Of a DNA stretch of 64,000 nucleotides, positions 8,546-15,904 are shown piece after piece; within the stretch, counting starts at the first letter, position 1, and the number at the start of each line of letters is the position of its first letter. The position numbers were made by a program, and so were the translations under genes. Under the pieces are notes generated by a model, which was given only the letters and a program-made list of their open reading frames with translations, was not told where the DNA came from and ran no database searches. Source of the DNA: JABDQA01 sp963824415 (lineage in GTDB: Bacteria; Desulfobacterota; Desulfobulbia; Desulfobulbales; Desulfocapsaceae); the NCBI GenBank assembly GCA_963824415.1, contig CAWGPM010000002.1, positions 310,001-374,000 of the forward strand. The letters are read 5' to 3'.

Positions 8546-8887
8546 TTATTTGTCAACCGGGATAAGGTTAATGCGGGTTTTCGTGCTTTTTACCACAAAG
8601 CTGTCGCCCGGTTTAAACGTTGTTGTTTCCAGGGCTTTTGCAGAGAGTGTCAGGGTGTTGTTCTTGCCGATCTTAACTACCGGCGGTCTACTGCTTTTGG
8701 TTTTTCTGGACTTGCGCAGTTCTTTTACCTGGTAGTATTTCCGATCTTCATCCATCAGTTTCAGCATCAGGTTATTAAAAGTTGGACCATTTTTAATATT
8801 CATTTCCTGCATGATTTCTGATTTTGTTTTTCCTGCAACAACCAGATCTCTTAAAACACTAAGATTGTATTTTGTTTTACGTGCCAT
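8546..8887 (-). CDS. Small putative DNA-binding protein: HTH-like N-terminus plus AbrB-like C-terminus
   Basis: A 113-residue basic protein. The ATG at 8887 has an excellent AGGAGG six bp upstream, so the longer in-frame form starting at 8920 is unlikely. Residues ~8-45 (LRDLVVAGKTKSEIMQEMNIKN) resemble a short helix-turn-helix. Residues ~70-113 (VVKIGKNNTLTLSAKALE, then FKPGDSFVVKST and INLIPVD) resemble a swapped-hairpin AbrB/SpoVT strand pattern. I do not recognise a named family. It stands alone in a locally AT-rich pocket between moeA-like and the M24 peptidase, which suggests acquired DNA. A role as a transcriptional regulator or antitoxin is inference only; no toxin gene is adjacent. 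Confidence 0.7.
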   Translation of the reverse strand: MARKTKYNLSVLRDLVVAGKTKSEIMQEMNIKNGPTFNNLMLKLMDEDRKYYQVKELRKSRKTKSSRPPVVKIGKNNTLTLSAKALETTTFKPGDSFVVKSTKTRINLIPVDK

Positions 8888-9254
8888 AATTCCTCCTTTT
8901 TTTGATTGACGTGATCTCAAAATTTATAAAAACCATTAAAAAAATTATCGAAAACGAACCTATAATGAATATCTAAGCAAAATGTTTTTTTATTTCAATA
9001 CGAATATAGTATTTACCAAAAAATAGATTTCAAGAAATTTATTAAAAATGCAAATAATTTTTCTAAAAAACAGTATCATTTGTTGAAATATTTTACTCGA
9101 AAATAGCCATCGCCAGGTCCGTAAAGACAAATAGATAATACGTATTTTTATATATAAAATATTGATTTTAATGATAATTAAATAGAACGGCAGGGCCAAA
9201 AGCAGCACAAATATTTAGGATTAAGGGGCAGTCTTTCCTATTGTCAAACAGTGC
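8888..9254. other. AT-rich gene-free stretch
   Basis: This 367-bp region is strikingly A+T-rich compared with the GC-rich surroundings, especially 8930-9190. The only ORF within it (9208 to 8990, minus strand) is low-complexity Ile/Leu/Phe/Lys and has no credible ribosome-binding site. It may hold the promoter of the AbrB-like gene and a nucleoid-protein-binding tract. No repeat of the ~250-bp family found elsewhere in the window is present. Confidence 0.6.
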
Positions 9255-10361
9255 TTAACCGACAACGCTCAAGTGCCTTGGATAGTCACTGAGCGAAGCG
9301 GCTCCATCGCCGGTGATAATCACATCATCTTCGATTCTGACCCCGCCCCTTCCTTTGAGATATATTCCCGGTTCAACGGTAAAGGTCATGCCGGGCTGCA
9401 GCAGTTGTTCATTGCCTTCGTGGATGTAGGGCGATTCATGACATTGCATACCGATTCCATGGCCGGTCCGATGGGTAAAGCAGGCGCCGTATCCAGCTTC
9501 TTCAATGACGCTGCGCGCAGCCCGATCAACGGCCTGGCAGGCAATGGCCGGGCCGGCAGCCTTGCGGCCGGCCCGGTTGGCCAGCCTGACCAGTTCATGG
9601 ATATGGGCGAATTCCTTCTCCACATGGGCAACAGCAAAAGTTCTGGTCAGATCGGACACATATCCCTGCCAGGCTGCGCCCCAGTCGATGATCAACAGTT
9701 CGCCGCCGGCGATTTTCTTGTCTGAGGGCGCTGCGTGCGGATTGGCCCCGTTCGGCCCGCTCGAGACGATCGGAGCAAAGGGCAGGGAGGCCTGCGAGCC
9801 GTGCCGCAATAACTGAACCACCAGCTCAGCGGCCAGTTCCCGCTCGCTCATGCCGATCTTGATCAGGGGCAGGGTCGCGCTGATGGCCTGCTGGGCAATA
9901 GCAACTGCCTTGCCCATGAGTTCGGTCTCGCTTTCGTCCTTGGTGCTGCGTATCTGGGCGATGACCTGTTCGGCGTTGACGAAGTCAAGGTCAGCGGCGG
10001 CTTGGGCAAGATAGCCGTGTTCGAGCATGCGCATCTGTCCCGGTTCGATACCGAGCCGGGCAACAGCTGGTCCGATGTGGCTGCAGGCTTGACTGAAGAT
10101 ACCCGGCCAGTGGGCGGGGTTGTCCGGATAGAGAAAAATCTCGGCCTCAAAGTCGAGTTGATCGAGTTTTGCCCGCTCCAGTTCGGGCAGAATCATGACC
10201 GGGGTTCGTCCCGGCAGAATAAAGAAGAGGACCGGCCGCTCCATCAGGTGGAAATGAAGACCGGTGAAATAGGTAAAGCTCGGTCCCGCGTTGAGCACCA
10301 GCCCGTCGAGCTGCATGGATTCCAGTATCTGGCTGAGCCGGTTCCGGCGTTGTGCAATCAT
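9255..10361 (-). CDS. M24-family metallopeptidase (Xaa-Pro aminopeptidase type)
   Basis: A 368-residue cytoplasmic 'pita-bread' peptidase. The N-terminal creatinase-like domain covers residues ~1-125 and the catalytic domain ~130-368. The five metal ligands are visible: the two aspartates in IIDWGAAWQG and VSDLTRTFAV, the histidine in HRTGHGIGMQCHE, and the glutamates in TVEPGIYL and VRIEDDVII. The ATG at 10361 (MIAQRRNRL) fits the family start; a TTG at 10394 would extend it by 11 residues. The 5' end lies immediately beside the downstream end of the IS110-type element, so its promoter region may have been altered by that insertion. The family releases N-terminal residues before proline; the exact substrate is unknown. 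Confidence 0.9.
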   Translation of the reverse strand: MIAQRRNRLSQILESMQLDGLVLNAGPSFTYFTGLHFHLMERPVLFFILPGRTPVMILPELERAKLDQLDFEAEIFLYPDNPAHWPGIFSQACSHIGPAVARLGIEPGQMRMLEHGYLAQAAADLDFVNAEQVIAQIRSTKDESETELMGKAVAIAQQAISATLPLIKIGMSERELAAELVVQLLRHGSQASLPFAPIVSSGPNGANPHAAPSDKKIAGGELLIIDWGAAWQGYVSDLTRTFAVAHVEKEFAHIHELVRLANRAGRKAAGPAIACQAVDRAARSVIEEAGYGACFTHRTGHGIGMQCHESPYIHEGNEQLLQPGMTFTVEPGIYLKGRGGVRIEDDVIITGDGAASLSDYPRHLSVVG

Positions 10362-10394
10362 GGTCTGCTTATATGGACGCCTCCCGTTGAGCAA

Positions 10395-10641
10395 GCGACA
10401 TTTGACCTTGGCGTTGAGATCTGGCTGCAGTCTTATATCCGGCCTGTGGTGCAGGCTGGAAGCCTGCTGGCCCTGATGGAATTCGCCGGGGAAGCCCTCA
10501 TCTCCTTAAAGTCCTCGAAGGACAGCAAACCATTCAGGTTTACTTCCCCGCGGTCCGACCTGTTCCGCCATCAATCGTGTGTCAACCTGCGCAACCTTTC
10601 AGCGGTCCATATCCTCCTTTTTTAGGGGTTGATGTTTGTCT
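10395..10641 (-). ncRNA. Candidate bridge RNA region of the IS110-family element
   Basis: The non-coding stretch directly 3' of the transposase is about 247 bp and contains stem-loops: GCAGGC/GCCTGC at 10451-10467, and GTCC/GGAC at 10511-10523 nested in CCTT/AAGG. In the IS1111 branch of this family the bridge RNA that pairs target and donor DNA is encoded on this side of the transposase, whereas in the IS110 branch it lies upstream. The length and structure fit such an RNA, but I cannot identify its target- and donor-binding loops by eye. The subgroup is not certain, so the exact position is tentative. Confidence 0.4.
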
Positions 10642-11661
10642 TTACTCGGCGCTTGCCGCGTAATTCCTGTCATATCTCCGGTCATGCGCCAACAAGGCCC
10701 AGATCGTCCGCGCCATCTTGTTGGCCAGCGCCACGGTCACCGCGTTGCGGGGACGCCGAGACAGCAGTTTTGTAAGCCAGGGATCATGCTCTTTCTGATT
10801 CTGGATCACCGATCGTGCTCCGTGGATGAGCAGGGTCCGCAAATAGACATCCCCACGCTTGCTGATCCCCAAGAGCTTCACTCGACCGCCCGTACCGCTC
10901 TGCCGTGGCACCAGACCAAGAAAGGCGGCGAACTCCCGGCCGCTCCTGAACACCCCGGCGTTGCCCATCGTGGCCACCGCAGCCGTGGCGGTAAGAAGGC
11001 CAACGCCTGGAATCTCCATCAGCTTCCTGCTGGACTCGTCTTGCTTCTTCCAGAGCAGGAGTTTCTTCTCTATCCCGGCTATGTCCTGGTCCAGTGTCTC
11101 GATCCGCCGGAGCTGGTCGCGTATCGCATCGATCACCAGCGGTGACAGCCTGCCTTCCAGCCGGGCAAGCTCTTCCCCAACCCGAGCTATCCCTCTTTGC
11201 CGGCCCTGCGGCAGATCGGCGCCAAATTCATACAGCAGGCCCCGCAGCTGATTGATCTGCATGGTCCGCATTTTCACCAGTTGCGCGCGTATCCGGTGCA
11301 GAGTCAGCACGCTTTGTTGCTCTTCTGTCTTGAGGGCGACAAACTTCATGCCCGGCCGTTGCGCGGCTTCCCAAATCGCCTGAGCGTCGGCAACATCGGT
11401 CTTATTGCTTTTTACAAAGGGCCGCACAAACTGGCCTGCAATCAGTCGAACTTCGTACCCCATGGCGGTCAACTTCCGCCCCCAGTAATGGCTGCTGCCG
11501 CATGCTTCCATGGCGATAATTCCGGGCGTGCGGTTGGCGAAAAATTCCACCACTTGCTGCCGTTTCAGTTGACGCCGGCACACCTCGCCCGTTTCCATGT
11601 CCACCCAGTGCAGTTGCAAAACGCGCTTTGCCAAATCCAATCCAAATACTGTACAATTCAT
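10642..11661 (-). CDS. IS110-family transposase (DEDD recombinase)
   Basis: An intact 339-residue transposase. The N-terminal RuvC-like domain shows the DEDD tetrad: D9 in FGLDLAK, E52 in AMEACGSSHYW, and D89 and D92 in NKTDVADAQAI. The C-terminal Tnp20-type domain reads IPGVGLLTATAAVA, then FAAFLGLVPRQSGTGGR and LGISKRGDVYLRTLLIHGAR, including the serine region that forms the second active site. No frameshift or internal stop is present, so the element could be active. The ATG at 11661 follows a GGAGGG sequence ~6 bp upstream. Family membership is clear; the IS1111-like subgroup is my inference from the long 3' non-coding region. Confidence 0.93.
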   Translation of the reverse strand: MNCTVFGLDLAKRVLQLHWVDMETGEVCRRQLKRQQVVEFFANRTPGIIAMEACGSSHYWGRKLTAMGYEVRLIAGQFVRPFVKSNKTDVADAQAIWEAAQRPGMKFVALKTEEQQSVLTLHRIRAQLVKMRTMQINQLRGLLYEFGADLPQGRQRGIARVGEELARLEGRLSPLVIDAIRDQLRRIETLDQDIAGIEKKLLLWKKQDESSRKLMEIPGVGLLTATAAVATMGNAGVFRSGREFAAFLGLVPRQSGTGGRVKLLGISKRGDVYLRTLLIHGARSVIQNQKEHDPWLTKLLSRRPRNAVTVALANKMARTIWALLAHDRRYDRNYAASAE

Positions 11662-11981
11662 ACCGAGCCCTCCTTACCGTTTGTGGTTGATGATGCTACC
11701 ACTTTGGCACATTGATGCCGTCAGGTACAGCGAGGGCTCAATTCATCTCTCCCTTCTCTGTTCTTTCTCCCTCCGGCAGGAGGGAGGCGTCCATACCATC
11801 TCCTTTTTTAAAAAAAATAGCGCCTGTGGGCCGTCATCATACCACGGCGCGCAGCAGAGGGCAGGAGAAAAACGCTGCAGCACTGTGCAGTTCTGGGGCC
11901 TCTTTTGTTGACATCGACACCAATGCAGGCTAATAGAATGAAAGCTTTTTATTAAATAGCAGGAGTGAGGGAGAATCGGCA

Positions 11982-13832
11982 ATGGAACCAATTGTATTGA
12001 CCAATGAAATGATCATCGTCTTCGTCCTGCTCGGTCTTGCGATCTTTCTCTTTGTCTCTGACCTGCTCAGGGTCGACCTGGTTGGGCTGTTGATGATGGT
12101 ATTGCTGCCGCTGACCGGTGTGATCAGCCCCGAAGAGGCAATTGCCGGGCTCAGCTCCAATGCGGTTGTGTCGATTATCGCGGTGATGATTCTCGGTGCC
12201 GGTCTCAACAAGACCGGGGTGATGAACATGGTGGCTTCGCAAATCATCAAGGTGGCCGGACGCAGCGAGGCCAGGATTATGGTGATCGTCTCCTCGACGG
12301 TGGCGTTGATCTCCAGCTTCATGCAGAATATCGGCGCGGCAGCCCTGTTTCTGCCTGCGACCATGCGCATCGGCAGACAGCTCAATATACCGGCCGGGAA
12401 ATTACTGATGCCGATGGGCTTCTGCGCGATTACCGGTGGTTGCCTGACGCTGGTCGGCTCATCCCCGCTGATCATGCTCAACGATCTGATGGAAGGCTGG
12501 TGGAGAAACAACCCGGAGGCTTCGGGCGGCAGTGGTTTTACACCGCTCGGGCTGCTGTCGGTGACACCGATCGGTATTGCTCTGCTGCTTGGTATCCTGG
12601 CCTATTTCGTGGTTTTTGGCCGCAAGCTGCTGCCCGCAGAAATCTGTTTGATCGACGAAGACTCGATGGATAAGCGTCTCCAGGATATCTATGGCTCCGA
12701 AGTCGGTCAGGGCTATGAGCTGGTGGTGCCTTCCTACTTCCCGGCCCAGACCCTTGGAGAACTTGAACTTCGCCCCAAATACCATGTCACCGTGGTCGGC
12801 ATTGCCAAAGGAGAAGAGCGCTACACGAAGAATTTCGGACCGATAAAAGATGATCCAATCGAAGCAGGGGACATTCTCTGGGTGATCGGCTCCGACCAGA
12901 AGGTTGAAACCCTGACCGAAGAGTTGGGCTGGCAGCTCAGGCCTGAACCGCAACTGTTTGCCGACGACAATTCCATCGACGAAAGCGGCATCATCGAAGG
13001 TGTGGTCATCCCGCATTCGAACCTGGCCGGCCACACCATGCAGGAGCTGCAGTTTCGTGAACTCTACAAGGTCAATCCGCTGGCCATCGTGCGCAGGGAC
13101 GAAATTATCATGGATCAGATCAACAACACCAAACTGACCCAGGGAGATACGCTGCTGCTTCAGGGCAAGTGGCAACAGTTTCGGCTCATTGCCGAAAAGA
13201 TGGATATCGCCTTTGTCGAGGAGATTCGCGGTGAAGAGCTGAAGCCGGAGCGGATCAAGTGCGCCCTCTTTTTCCTGTTCATGTCCCTGGCCCTGGTACT
13301 GGGTTTTCAGGTCAAGCTGTCCATAGCCCTGCTGACGGGAGCTCTCGGTATGATCATGACCCGTATCATCACCGCCGATCGGGCCTATGAAGCGGTTGAC
13401 TGGCGCACCGTGTTTCTGCTGGCCGGCCTGATTCCGCTGGGAACCGCCTTTGAGAATACCGGGGCGGCGGCTTATATCGCCCAGAACGTGCTCAGTGCAT
13501 TCGGCCAGATGACCCCGCTGCTCCTGCTTTTTCTGGTCTCGGTACTGACCGCTTTCTTTTCACTGGTAGCCTCCAATGTCGGGGCAACGGTGTTGATGGT
13601 GCCGCTGGCGATGAACCTGGCGGCCCAGATCGGGCTCGATCCGATAATCACCGCGCTGGTGGTCGCGGTGTCCGCCTCGAACACCTTCATTCTGCCGACC
13701 CATCAGGTCAACGCGCTGATCATGCGGCCCGGCGGTTACCGGCCCAAAGACTATATGAAAGCAGGCTTTGGCGCCTCGATTCTCTATACGTTGATTCTGC
13801 TCGCCATGCTGAAACTGCTCTACCTGCAGTGA
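11982..13832 (+). CDS. SLC13/DASS-type permease with two TrkA-C (RCK_C) domains
   Basis: A 616-residue inner-membrane protein. The first ~200 residues hold about five to six hydrophobic segments (IIVFVLLGLAIFLFV and following). Residues ~225-395 are a cytoplasmic pair of TrkA-C domains (VVPSYFPAQTLGELELR and VVIPHSNLAGHTMQELQFREL are their openings). Residues ~420-616 form the second membrane half, including a conserved SASNTFILPTHQVNALI loop. This organisation is known from SLC13-like carriers annotated as sulfate, dicarboxylate or thiosulfate transporters; sodium-coupled anion uptake is the family role, and the true substrate is unknown. GTGAGGGAG lies upstream of the ATG. The stop overlaps the next gene's GTG start by 4 bp. 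Confidence 0.88.
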   Translation: MEPIVLTNEMIIVFVLLGLAIFLFVSDLLRVDLVGLLMMVLLPLTGVISPEEAIAGLSSNAVVSIIAVMILGAGLNKTGVMNMVASQIIKVAGRSEARIMVIVSSTVALISSFMQNIGAAALFLPATMRIGRQLNIPAGKLLMPMGFCAITGGCLTLVGSSPLIMLNDLMEGWWRNNPEASGGSGFTPLGLLSVTPIGIALLLGILAYFVVFGRKLLPAEICLIDEDSMDKRLQDIYGSEVGQGYELVVPSYFPAQTLGELELRPKYHVTVVGIAKGEERYTKNFGPIKDDPIEAGDILWVIGSDQKVETLTEELGWQLRPEPQLFADDNSIDESGIIEGVVIPHSNLAGHTMQELQFRELYKVNPLAIVRRDEIIMDQINNTKLTQGDTLLLQGKWQQFRLIAEKMDIAFVEEIRGEELKPERIKCALFFLFMSLALVLGFQVKLSIALLTGALGMIMTRIITADRAYEAVDWRTVFLLAGLIPLGTAFENTGAAAYIAQNVLSAFGQMTPLLLLFLVSVLTAFFSLVASNVGATVLMVPLAMNLAAQIGLDPIITALVVAVSASNTFILPTHQVNALIMRPGGYRPKDYMKAGFGASILYTLILLAMLKLLYLQ

Positions 13833-14089
13833 GTGCAGTCAGCGAAATCATGGTGGTGGGTCCCGGCTGCCTGCGCTGCCGGGAGACGGAGCAGTTGGTC
13901 AGGGCAATTGTTGACGAGTACGGCCTTGACTGCCGGGTAACGCGAATCACCGATTTCGACACGGGTATCGGACTGCAGGTGTTTGCCCCGCCGGGAGTGC
14001 TTGTTGACGGGGTGCTTAGAAGTGTCGGCCGGGTTCCCGGTCGGGACGAACTCTGCGACTGGCTTTTGCTAAGAGAATCAGACTCATAA
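13829..14089 (+). CDS. Small thioredoxin-fold redox protein (CxxC)
   Basis: An 86-residue protein of the short thioredoxin-like type: beta strand (IMVVGPGC), active-site C-L-R-C at residues ~14-17, then helix, strand, a cis-proline-like APPGVLVDG strand-turn, and a C-terminal helix. Such mini-thioredoxins often use the CxxC for disulfide exchange or metal binding. A GTG start at 13829 overlaps the permease stop by 4 bp, so the two genes are almost certainly translated together. The pairing suggests that the protein serves the imported substrate (for example a sulfur or metalloid oxyanion) or senses redox for the transporter; that is inference. Confidence 0.8.
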   Translation: MSAVSEIMVVGPGCLRCRETEQLVRAIVDEYGLDCRVTRITDFDTGIGLQVFAPPGVLVDGVLRSVGRVPGRDELCDWLLLRESDS

Positions 14090-14181
14090 TACATTGCGGG
14101 GTCTTGCCTGTTTGTTCTGCAGAACCACTGATATCCAGAAAAGGCTTGAAATGCGACTGCAATGATGACTACTATTATAAA

Positions 14182-14322
14182 CGGAGAATCAACCATAACT
14201 CCGAGCCAAAAGGCCTGCGTCGACTGGTGCCAAACCGAAGCAGGGCAGCCTGCGGGTTAGATCAGCGATATGGTCTGAGGCCGATGGGGTCGGGCTGGAA
14301 ACGGTCCTGCCTTCCGAACTTG
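14182..14322 (+). promoter_or_regulatory. Molybdenum-cofactor-type riboswitch (Moco RNA-like) leader of moaA
   Basis: The ~240-bp leader of moaA carries a dense set of stems. They are CGGAG/CTCCG (14182-14203), the segment CCGAGCCAAAAGGCCTGCGTC that resembles the conserved 5' part of Moco RNAs as I remember it, GCAGG/CCTGC with a GCAG loop, TCAG/CTGA, CCGA/TCGG, and a terminal GGTCCTGCCTTCC. The Shine-Dalgarno of moaA begins a few nucleotides after this structure, so a translational or combined switch is plausible. The established role of this class is cofactor-responsive control of moaA operons, exactly the gene found here. I could not run a covariance model; the 5' boundary is approximate and a tungsten-cofactor variant is possible. 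Confidence 0.7.
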
Positions 14323-14335
14323 AAAAGGAGTGTCA

Positions 14336-15373
14336 ATGTGTTCCAATACTGCCGCGTTTTCTGCGGCATCAGATCATGGCAGCGATAGTGCGCTGATCGA
14401 CAACCACGGTCGGCCGATCACCTATCTCCGCCTGGCGATTACCGATCGCTGCAATCTGCGCTGCAGCTATTGTATGCCTGAACAGGGCGTGGCCACCATC
14501 TCGCACGACGAGATGCTCAGCTATGAAGAACTCGAGCGGCTGGTCCGGCTCTTTCTTGGCATGGGAGTGAAAAAGGTCCGCATCACCGGCGGCGAACCCT
14601 TTGTCCGGCGCGGCTGCATCGATTTTCTTGAGCGGCTCAAGCAGGAGCTCCGGGTCAAGGAACTGGTCGTTACCACCAACGGTGTGGAAACTTCGAGATA
14701 TCTGAAGCGGCTCAAGGCGTTGCCGATCAGCGGCATCAATCTGAGCCTCGATACCATCGATGGGCAGCGCTTCAAAGAAATAACCAGGCGCGACCGGCTC
14801 AGTCAGGTGCTCGACACCCTGTATGGGGCGCTGGACCTCGGAATTGCTTTGAAGGTCAACAGTGTCGTCACCGAACAGACAACAGATGATGACATCCGCC
14901 GGCTCGGACTACTGGTAAAAGAGCACGACTTTAGCCTCAGATTTATCGAAAAGATGCCGTTTTCAGGGGTGCACGACGCCGCGGCTGCAATCGACTACCG
15001 GCTTCAGCAGCGGCTCGAAGCACTGTTTCCCGACCTGCAGGAGCGTAAGCTGGAAGAGGTCTCCACGGCCCGGCTCTTTACGGTTCCCGGATTTGCCGGC
15101 AGCCTGGGGATTATCGAGGGCAGTTCAAGAAAATTCTGCTCGGCCTGCAACAAGATCCGCATTACCCCGCAGGGAGTACTCAAGGCCTGCCTCTACGACA
15201 GCGGGGTGCTCGATCTGAAACGGCTGCTTAGAGACGGGGTAGCCGACGGTGACATAGCCGCGCAGATCAGATCATGTCTGAAGCACCGCTTTGCCGACGG
15301 TCATGCCACCCAGGCGGCCAACGGTTTCGGGGCGCAGACAGACCAGCCGTCCATGGCCTCCATCGGCGGGTAA
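14336..15373 (+). CDS. moaA: GTP 3',8-cyclase MoaA
   Basis: A radical SAM enzyme catalysing the first step of molybdopterin synthesis from GTP, in the cytoplasm. The N-terminal cluster motif CNLRCSYC gives C39, C43 and C46. The C-terminal second cluster ligands lie in FCSACNKIRITPQG and KACLY. The protein ends in Gly-Gly, the conserved MoaA C-terminal tail that enters the active site. The ATG at 14336 has AAAAGGAG at 14323-14330; a GTG at 14330 would overlap that site and is rejected. Length of 345 residues is normal. It is preceded by a Moco riboswitch-like leader and followed 53 bp later by a MOSC gene. Confidence 0.95.
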   Translation: MCSNTAAFSAASDHGSDSALIDNHGRPITYLRLAITDRCNLRCSYCMPEQGVATISHDEMLSYEELERLVRLFLGMGVKKVRITGGEPFVRRGCIDFLERLKQELRVKELVVTTNGVETSRYLKRLKALPISGINLSLDTIDGQRFKEITRRDRLSQVLDTLYGALDLGIALKVNSVVTEQTTDDDIRRLGLLVKEHDFSLRFIEKMPFSGVHDAAAAIDYRLQQRLEALFPDLQERKLEEVSTARLFTVPGFAGSLGIIEGSSRKFCSACNKIRITPQGVLKACLYDSGVLDLKRLLRDGVADGDIAAQIRSCLKHRFADGHATQAANGFGAQTDQPSMASIGG

Positions 15374-15426
15374 TTGTTCGAGGGCTGCGGGGCTGGCGAA
15401 CGTTTTTCATTTTTGAGGAGTATCCG

Positions 15427-15861
15427 ATGTCGACAGTAGAAGCGGTTTGTACCAGCACTAAAAAAGGTACCGTCAAACGTGAGCAGCCAGAGGTGGTGCT
15501 GAAAACGGGCTATGGCATTGAAGGTGATGCCCATGCGGGGGATTGGCACCGGCAGGTGTCGCTGCTGGCGGCGGAATCGATCGATCAGGTGCTTGAGGTT
15601 CTGCCAAGCCTCAAACATGGCGCTTTTGCCGAGAACATCATTACCCGCGGCATCAATCTGGCTTCCCTGGGGCTGGGTCGCAGAGTGCAGATCGGTGCGT
15701 CGGTGGTGCTCGAAATCACCCAGATCGGCAAAGAGTGCCACAACAGCGGCTGTGCGATAAAAAAAGCAACCGGCGACTGTATCATGCCCCGGGAAGGACT
15801 TTTTGCCAAAGTGGTGGAAGGGGGAACCATCACCGCCGGCGACCCGATTGTGGCGTTGTGA
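15427..15861 (+). CDS. MOSC-domain protein
   Basis: A 144-residue single-domain MOSC protein. The family binds the molybdenum cofactor or carries sulfur and is named after Moco sulfurase C-terminal domains. Visible blocks are GIEGDAHAGDWHRQVSLLAAESI, HGAFAENIITRGINL (compare the family GxFGENL), and IGKECHNSGCAIKKATGDC, which contains the conserved cysteine region. GAGGAG precedes the ATG at 15427; an upstream in-frame start at 15274 would overlap moaA and lacks support. Its place directly after moaA, under the same riboswitch-like leader, ties it to molybdenum-cofactor handling, perhaps sulfuration or delivery to a client enzyme. Confidence 0.88.
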   Translation: MSTVEAVCTSTKKGTVKREQPEVVLKTGYGIEGDAHAGDWHRQVSLLAAESIDQVLEVLPSLKHGAFAENIITRGINLASLGLGRRVQIGASVVLEITQIGKECHNSGCAIKKATGDCIMPREGLFAKVVEGGTITAGDPIVAL

Positions 15862-15904
15862 TCTGACCTGGCCGAAGTAGGCCAGAGAGGCCCAGCCAGC
15901 GCTC

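Larger units (their letters stand above)
10395..11760 (-). mobile_element. IS110-family insertion sequence (approximate ends)
   Basis: The element consists of a single DEDD transposase gene flanked by ~250 bp of non-coding DNA on its 3' side and ~100 bp on its 5' side. IS110-family elements usually lack conventional terminal inverted repeats and make little or no target duplication, so the ends given here are estimates. On the 5' side a GAGCCCTC/GAGGGCTC inverted pair (11665-11672 and 11732-11739) brackets about 60 bp and may be part of the left end. The element lies between an M24 peptidase gene and an SLC13-type transporter gene and interrupts neither. Confidence 0.75.

Noticed and set aside
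8990..9208. 72-codon minus-strand ORF in the AT-rich pocket
   Set aside because: Low-complexity Ile/Leu/Phe/Lys composition, no credible ribosome-binding site, and explained by AT-richness.
14104..14388. 94-codon ORF spanning the moaA leader
   Set aside because: It crosses the riboswitch-like structure and the moaA start in another frame and has no ribosome-binding site or protein-like pattern.
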